A DNA stretch of 44,473 bases. Source: a virus. The translations under genes were made by a program, and so were the position numbers. The notes under the pieces were generated by a model. It was not told the origin of the DNA. It saw nothing but the letters and a program-made list of their open reading frames with translations, and did not search any database. Location of the stretch: the IMG/VR virus record IMGVR_UViG_3300020190_000108, positions 1 through 44,473 of that record; one strand, given 5' to 3'. This document shows, piece by piece, positions 41,163 through 44,473 of this stretch (position 1 is the first letter of the stretch; every line of letters begins with the position of its first letter).

Positions 41163-41174
41163 CTCGGCCTCCTA

Positions 41175-42071
41175 TCAGAATGTGCCACCATCAATTGTAG
41201 CAGTATTGGCTGCTAAATTAGCCAGCTGAGCACTATGCGCTTGAACATCAGTTCCAATTACAAGACCAAGGTTGGTTCTCGCTGTTGCTGTATCAGTGGC
41301 TCCTGTTCCGCCATGGGCAACAGCAATGGCAGTTGCTTGCCAAGTTCCCGTTGCAATTGTGCCTAAAGAGGTAAGACTTGATCCCGTTATCCCCGAACCC
41401 AGTGTTGAGCTACTTAGGACAGATGTACCATTGATATAAAAAGCCTTTCCACTTGCAAGATTTAAATGCTCTGAGGATGTCCAGGCATCTGTAGAATCAA
41501 CCCAGTTAAAAGTTTTGTTGGAGGCACCCAGAACGGTGATGCCAGCACCATCTGCTGTTGTATCATCTGGCGCTGCAACATTGGCAAGAACAACATTTTT
41601 ATCCTCAACAGTAAGTGTTGCAGTATTTAGTGTTGTTGTATTGCCTTGAACAACCAAATCACCGGTAACGGTCAAATCACCAGGAGTTGTAATATTGGGA
41701 GCTAATGATATTGTATTCCCAGCAACTGCAATTTGATTTGCTGTTCCACTTATTACAACTGTTGCATTAGTAATAGCGTTATCAACATAAAGTTTTGTAG
41801 TGGCGTGTGTATCAGCAGTTGGCGTAGGAACAATAGTGATTCCAGTAAATGTTTTATTGCCAGTTACAGTTTGAACACTGGACAAAGTAAGGTATGCACC
41901 AGCACCACCAATTGCTTCTACGCTTGTAGCAGCCCCGCCTGCGCCTCCTGTGCCTTTGCCATAATAAAGAACATCATTAACTTCATTATATGCAATTTCT
42001 GCATTTTCTAAAGAAGATGGCGCACCCGATGCTCCAGAAGACCTTCTTTTAATTCTAATGGTATTTGCCAT
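41175..42071 (-). CDS. Tail fibre protein
   Basis: I place the start at ATG 42071 (298 residues), preceded by GGAGGAAATT; the longer ATG 42089 is itself part of that ribosome site. The N-terminal module (TIRIKRRSSGASGAPSSLE, then AEIAYNEVNDVLYYG) is the standard virion-attachment unit. Next come beta repeats (TADTHATTKLYVDNAI, TPGDLTVTGDLVVQGNTT) common in T4-like and other fibres. The C-terminal HGGTGATDTATARTNLGL is the recurring phage-fibre motif often found near trimerising tips. The gene ends with a short GTF tail, 12 bases before the next start. Confidence 0.82.
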   Translation of the reverse strand: MANTIRIKRRSSGASGAPSSLENAEIAYNEVNDVLYYGKGTGGAGGAATSVEAIGGAGAYLTLSSVQTVTGNKTFTGITIVPTPTADTHATTKLYVDNAITNATVVISGTANQIAVAGNTISLAPNITTPGDLTVTGDLVVQGNTTTLNTATLTVEDKNVVLANVAAPDDTTADGAGITVLGASNKTFNWVDSTDAWTSSEHLNLASGKAFYINGTSVLSSSTLGSGITGSSLTSLGTIATGTWQATAIAVAHGGTGATDTATARTNLGLVIGTDVQAHSAQLANLAANTATIDGGTF

Positions 42072-42072
42072 A

Positions 42073-42348
42073 TTAGTAATTTCCTCCATCTAGTAATGTA
42101 TTTGCGATGGAATGAACATGGTCAGTCCTCGCAGCAATATTTAAAACCCCAACAGATGCCACTCTCGCAATATCTTCTGGGGCTGTTGTCGCATATGATG
42201 CATTTGCCAAGTTAATTGTAGCAGGAACGGTGTTAATAACACTTACATCATTTGTTTGGATTGTTATTGATGTTACATCGCTATTAGAAACAGTAAGTTG
42301 TGTGATGTCCCCAGTTTTGACAGTTAAATTTGTTATTTCCGCAGACAT
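42073..42348 (-). CDS. Small fibre-cluster structural protein
   Basis: A 91-residue protein with a repetitive beta opening (EITNLTVKTGDITQLTVSN, then DVTSITIQTNDVSVI) of about 11-residue periodicity, and a C-terminal DIARVASVGVLNIAARTDHVH. The last segment is a recurring motif in phage tail proteins. The start ATG 42348 overlaps the previous stop (TAATG). Probably a fibre connector; no specific function can be read. Confidence 0.65.
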   Translation of the reverse strand: MSAEITNLTVKTGDITQLTVSNSDVTSITIQTNDVSVINTVPATINLANASYATTAPEDIARVASVGVLNIAARTDHVHSIANTLLDGGNY

Positions 42349-42677
42349 TACGAAACATCCGGGCTAACCGTCACCTTCCCTTGCAACAAGGTGGTGACCA
42401 CGCTTCCATTGGTTTGTTGTAAATCATAAACATAAATACCTGGCCTAATATTTGCAGAGTTTGCTGATGTCATTGTAAAAGTAAGGGTGCCGTTTGCATT
42501 ATCTGTTTTAGACACATCAAAAATTGCTGTATTTGAGGTGGCATGGACAGATGTTTTCATAGATGCGACAAAAGACATTGCCGAAATATTAATATTGGCA
42601 TTTGCCGAATCTTTTAAACGAACCTCATGAACATAAGTGTCGCCTCGATGTATTGCAATATTTTTTTCCGCCGCCAT
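42348..42677 (-). CDS. BppU-N/Ig-like baseplate protein
   Basis: A 109-residue single-domain protein: NIAIHRGDTYVHEVRLKDS, then MSFVASMKTSVHA, ANGTLTFTMTSA, IRPGIYVYDLQQTNGS and a final GKVTVSPDV. This strand order is that of the N-terminal domain of baseplate upper proteins (BppU-N), an Ig-like adaptor that anchors receptor-binding proteins. Here it is free-standing and followed by fibres. Its ATG immediately follows the TAG of the cysteine-rich microgene. A similar domain is fused to the head-tail adaptor at 33698. Confidence 0.78.
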   Translation of the reverse strand: MAAEKNIAIHRGDTYVHEVRLKDSANANINISAMSFVASMKTSVHATSNTAIFDVSKTDNANGTLTFTMTSANSANIRPGIYVYDLQQTNGSVVTTLLQGKVTVSPDVS

Positions 42678-42758
42678 CTAGCAATCGCACTCCTCACAGC
42701 CACATTCGCAGCACTCGGTGCATTCACAGCCACATCCACAATCTTTTGTTCTAGACAT
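42678..42758 (-). CDS. 26-residue cysteine-rich metallothionein-like microprotein
   Basis: A microgene from ATG 42758 to TAG 42680-42678, with a GAGG Shine-Dalgarno five bases upstream and the next gene's ATG directly following the stop. Ten of 26 residues are cysteines, arranged as CGCGCEC, then CC, CEC, CGC and CDC around acidic residues (DCGCGCECTECC, then ECGCEECDC). CxC/CxxC density like this is typical of metallothioneins, which bind Zn, Cu or Cd. I know no phage family with this pattern. The placement between endolysin and baseplate genes, with proper translation signals, argues for a real gene and a virion, lysis-timing or metal-handling role. A very short protein could also arise by chance from a repetitive GC-rich patch. 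Confidence 0.6.
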   Translation of the reverse strand: MSRTKDCGCGCECTECCECGCEECDC

Positions 42759-42768
42759 ACCGACCTCG

Positions 42769-43299
42769 TTACTGACCGGGCTTTGGTAATGCTTTCCACG
42801 CTGCTTCCATTTTTGCAGCGTCCTTGGCAAATTCTTGTTCAAGTTCAATGTGAATCCACTTGCCACCAAATGAGCCAGCATTATCTTTTTCGTTATAAAC
42901 TTTTACGCCCTTGGCCCCCTCCCCACGCGAGCAACGAAAACCTCTTCCATAACCAACCTTTTTGTCAGATTTGTCGGCATCGTATGCGTAGTCATGAATC
43001 TCAACAATGCCGAGCTCCTTTGCATACTTCAGGAACCAATCCCACATCTCAACGCCAACCTTGCGGTCTGTGTATCCGATGTCCGCAGCTGCCCCAGTGG
43101 CATGAACCGACAGGTACTTCTCCATGCCCGGGTCACCAATTTTCTTTCCTTCTGTATGCTTATTCCTCATAAGACGGGCCGAGTAGATGCCCATATTGGT
43201 TGCTTTCCATCTGCGACCACATGCGGCAACAAACCACTCGGTTCCCGCGCCAGCTTTTTTGCCGTCAAATGATGGGTAATAAGGATACTTACGAGGCAT
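42769..43299 (-). CDS. Endolysin, M15-type (VanY/D,D-carboxypeptidase-like) peptidase
   Basis: A 176-residue enzyme from ATG 43299, sharing bases with the upstream TGA (TGATG). The zinc peptidase signature is present: SVHATGAAADIG gives H66 and D73, with WIHIE (H150) as the third ligand; the IHDY His near 102 lies between. M15 enzymes cut D-Ala or L-Ala-D-Glu bonds in peptidoglycan stem peptides. The N-terminus (TEWFVAACGRRW) and the C-terminal helix carry no export signal, so release depends on the adjacent holin genes. It lies directly downstream of two holin-like genes, forming a lysis cassette. Confidence 0.86.
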   Translation of the reverse strand: MPRKYPYYPSFDGKKAGAGTEWFVAACGRRWKATNMGIYSARLMRNKHTEGKKIGDPGMEKYLSVHATGAAADIGYTDRKVGVEMWDWFLKYAKELGIVEIHDYAYDADKSDKKVGYGRGFRCSRGEGAKGVKVYNEKDNAGSFGGKWIHIELEQEFAKDAAKMEAAWKALPKPGQ

Positions 43300-43493
43300 C
43301 ACTTAGACCCTTTACCAAAAGCAACATCTTTTGGATTTACATATCTCACCAAGACTGGCAGGGTAGCGGCCCAAAGTGCATTAAGGGCAGCCTTGGGATC
43401 GCCAGTTGAAGCATATACAGCTACAGCAGCGCCAAGAACGCTTCTTGCGTAAGAGGCAATAATAGCCTTGTTTTGTTCAGATAATTTAATCAT
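43299..43493 (-). CDS. Holin-like membrane protein (second of two)
   Basis: A 64-residue protein with two hydrophobic segments, ~10-28 (AIIASYARSVLGAAVAVYA) and ~35-51 (AALNALWAATLPVLVRY), and a basic tail (NPKDVAFGKGSK). The ending ALWAATLPVLVRYVNPKD is strongly reminiscent of actinophage holins. It probably makes the membrane lesion that lets the endolysin out. ATG 43493 follows AGGAGG by five bases. A TATAAT box upstream may give it extra transcription. The endolysin start overlaps its stop. Confidence 0.78.
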   Translation of the reverse strand: MIKLSEQNKAIIASYARSVLGAAVAVYASTGDPKAALNALWAATLPVLVRYVNPKDVAFGKGSK

Positions 43494-43519
43494 AAAAACC
43501 TCCTATATGATATATAGAC

Positions 43520-43525
43520 ATTATA
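43520..43525 (-). promoter_or_regulatory. Candidate -10 box upstream of the holin/endolysin genes
   Basis: TATAAT occurs in the 34-base gap between the two holin genes, followed by a leader with a clear AGGAGG ribosome site for ATG 43493. No convincing -35 sits 17 bases upstream, where the 82-residue gene still codes. It may fire with an actinobacterial or phage-modified polymerase, but could be chance in AT-rich DNA. Confidence 0.3.
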
Positions 43526-43527
43526 GC

Positions 43528-43776
43528 CTATTCAGAATCTGCATGGTTAGTCTTAGCTTTGCTAAAAATGGCTTGAATTTCACTTTGATCAAGTTTGCCA
43601 TCATCTAAGAAAGCGTTTGCCAAACCCTCAACGACCTTGGCAACCCCTCCAATTCCTGCCATCAAACATGCTTTCCAAAGATCAACACCAGCAATGGCAC
43701 CGGCTCCGATAACGCCTAATCCAGACGCTCCAAAGACAGCTAAAATTCTTAATAACACATTTCTTGTATTAGACAT
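43528..43776 (-). CDS. Holin-like membrane protein (first of two), with EF-hand-like tail
   Basis: An 82-residue protein with a basic N-terminus (RNVLLR), one long hydrophobic region with two likely segments (ILAVFGASGLGVIGAGAIAG and WKACLMAGIGGVAKVV), and an acidic C-terminus FLDDGKLDQSEIQAIF that has the spacing of an EF-hand loop. I recall actinophage holins with the same GVIGAGAIAG-VD-WKA and DGKLT-EI features. Together with the next gene it forms a dual-holin cassette. ATG 43776 follows AGGAG. Confidence 0.78.
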   Translation of the reverse strand: MSNTRNVLLRILAVFGASGLGVIGAGAIAGVDLWKACLMAGIGGVAKVVEGLANAFLDDGKLDQSEIQAIFSKAKTNHADSE

Positions 43777-43784
43777 AATTTCTC

Positions 43785-44473
43785 CTATTCATCATTACTA
43801 AGCATTACGCTTATGTAATGAACCAAAAAAGCAACAGATGTTGCAATTAAGGTAATCTTTCTAGTATCCCCAGAAAGTGTTGCAAAAACAATAATAGTGC
43901 TAGATATTGTAAATGCAAGAGCAGCGGTTTCTTTGCTGAACTTTTTAATAAAATTCCATATACTGAATTTTTTCATTCCATCCTCCGTGTATTTATAAAT
44001 ACTATTTGTGGTGTAACTTTCATCATCACCATTTGGCCCCTCAATCTCGGGAGCCTCCTCATCCTCCTCTTCCCCCTCCTCTTCTTTTTTAAAAGCAGAA
44101 TTGCTGTCTGATGGCTTGGGGGAGTTTAAACCTCCGCCAGAACCTCCTGAGCGTGGTTCTGGGCCTCTGACGGGGGCTGCGGCTGCTGCGGTGGCAATGC
44201 TTGCTATAGCAAGAAGAGTCCTTCTTTCTTTAACTGGAATTGCCGACCCTGTTGGTACATAATCATCAAAACCATCTGCATAAATGTTTATTTCTTCTTC
44301 AAAAGCTTCTCTGACTTCTGCCGGGGCATCCTGAACAGCTTCAATAATTTGAGTTTTTTCTTCTTCTGTTATATCTGAAGTATCAATTGATTGAAAAACC
44401 TGTGTGGCTTGTTCTTGCGTTATTTCTTGCAAAACATCTTTATTTGTAGCCAAATCAACAGCTTCTTCTGTTG
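43785..44473 (-). CDS. Membrane-anchored protein of unknown function, 5' end cut by window edge
   Basis: The frame is open to the window edge (a TTG at 44453 is in frame but upstream codons continue, TEEAVD), so the true start lies outside. The known ~225 residues have an acidic helical part (ITEEEKTQIIEAVQDAPAEV), then a turn VKERRTLLAIASIATAAAAA that could be a membrane-dipping segment, a Gly/Ser/Pro and poly-Glu linker, and two C-terminal transmembrane helices (ALAFTISSTIIVFATLS and ITLIATSVAFLVHYISVML). It precedes the holin cassette by 8 bases. A lysis regulator, superinfection-exclusion factor or virion membrane protein are options; none is proven. Confidence 0.65.
   Translation of the reverse strand, partial: TEEAVDLATNKDVLQEITQEQATQVFQSIDTSDITEEEKTQIIEAVQDAPAEVREAFEEEINIYADGFDDYVPTGSAIPVKERRTLLAIASIATAAAAAPVRGPEPRSGGSGGGLNSPKPSDSNSAFKKEEEGEEEDEEAPEIEGPNGDDESYTTNSIYKYTEDGMKKFSIWNFIKKFSKETAALAFTISSTIIVFATLSGDTRKITLIATSVAFLVHYISVMLSNDE

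Noticed and set aside
42678-42881. A longer 67-codon version of the cysteine-rich gene starting inside the endolysin gene
   Set aside because: The extra N-terminal part is the out-of-frame reading of the endolysin gene; the GAGG site marks ATG 42758 as the start.
42627-43172. A 181-codon plus-strand frame across the endolysin and cysteine-rich microgene
   Set aside because: No ribosome site, opposite to the operon direction, and both genes beneath it have clear translation signals.
1-44473. Lysogeny genes (integrase, repressor, attachment site)
   Set aside because: None was recognised. The MerR-like and WhiB-like genes are regulators but give no evidence for lysogeny in this window.

Overview
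The window is part of a double-stranded DNA tailed-phage genome (siphovirus-type tail). Every gene I can support lies on the minus strand, so genes read from right to left. Four things point to an actinobacterial host: a WhiB-like protein (3742-4047), a resuscitation-promoting-factor-like muralytic region inside the tape measure, small membrane proteins that resemble actinophage holins, and start codons that look leaderless. The DNA is visibly AT-rich, which fits a low-GC aquatic actinobacterium better than a Streptomyces or Mycobacterium host; that is inference. Terminase, portal, protease and major capsid genes are absent and presumably lie outside the window.

Right part (44473-38314): a truncated membrane protein, two holin-like proteins, an M15-type endolysin, a 26-residue cysteine-rich microprotein not described by any standard family I know, and a run of fibre/structural genes ending in two paralogous glycine-rich fibres, one of them extremely histidine-rich. 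Next (38306-33785) is a coupled cassette with a flavin-dependent tryptophan-halogenase-like enzyme, a 2-oxoglutarate/Fe(II) oxygenase and four unrecognised genes.

Middle part (33698-30111): neck genes in standard siphophage order (adaptor, stopper, gp10-like, tail terminator), a small protein, the major tail protein, a strong terminator, and a tail-assembly-chaperone gene whose second domain lies in the -1 frame (programmed frameshift). The tape measure gene (30065-13977) follows; at 5362 codons it predicts a tail about 0.8 micrometre long.

Left part (13977-1): two paralogous tail-tip proteins, a 1306-residue hub-like protein carrying PA14-like and LamG-like insertions, an S74-chaperone fibre, one more structural protein, and an HNH homing endonuclease. 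The replication and regulation block follows: metallophosphoesterase, zinc ribbon, MerR-like protein, small proteins, WhiB-like protein, DnaB-type helicase, CHC2-TOPRIM primase, a probable ssDNA-binding protein, and a HAD/5'-nucleotidase cut by the left edge.

Most neighbouring genes touch or overlap (ATGA, TAATG), so translation is heavily coupled. The few real gaps carry a terminator or promoter-like -10 boxes. No tRNA, CRISPR array, integrase or attachment site was seen.
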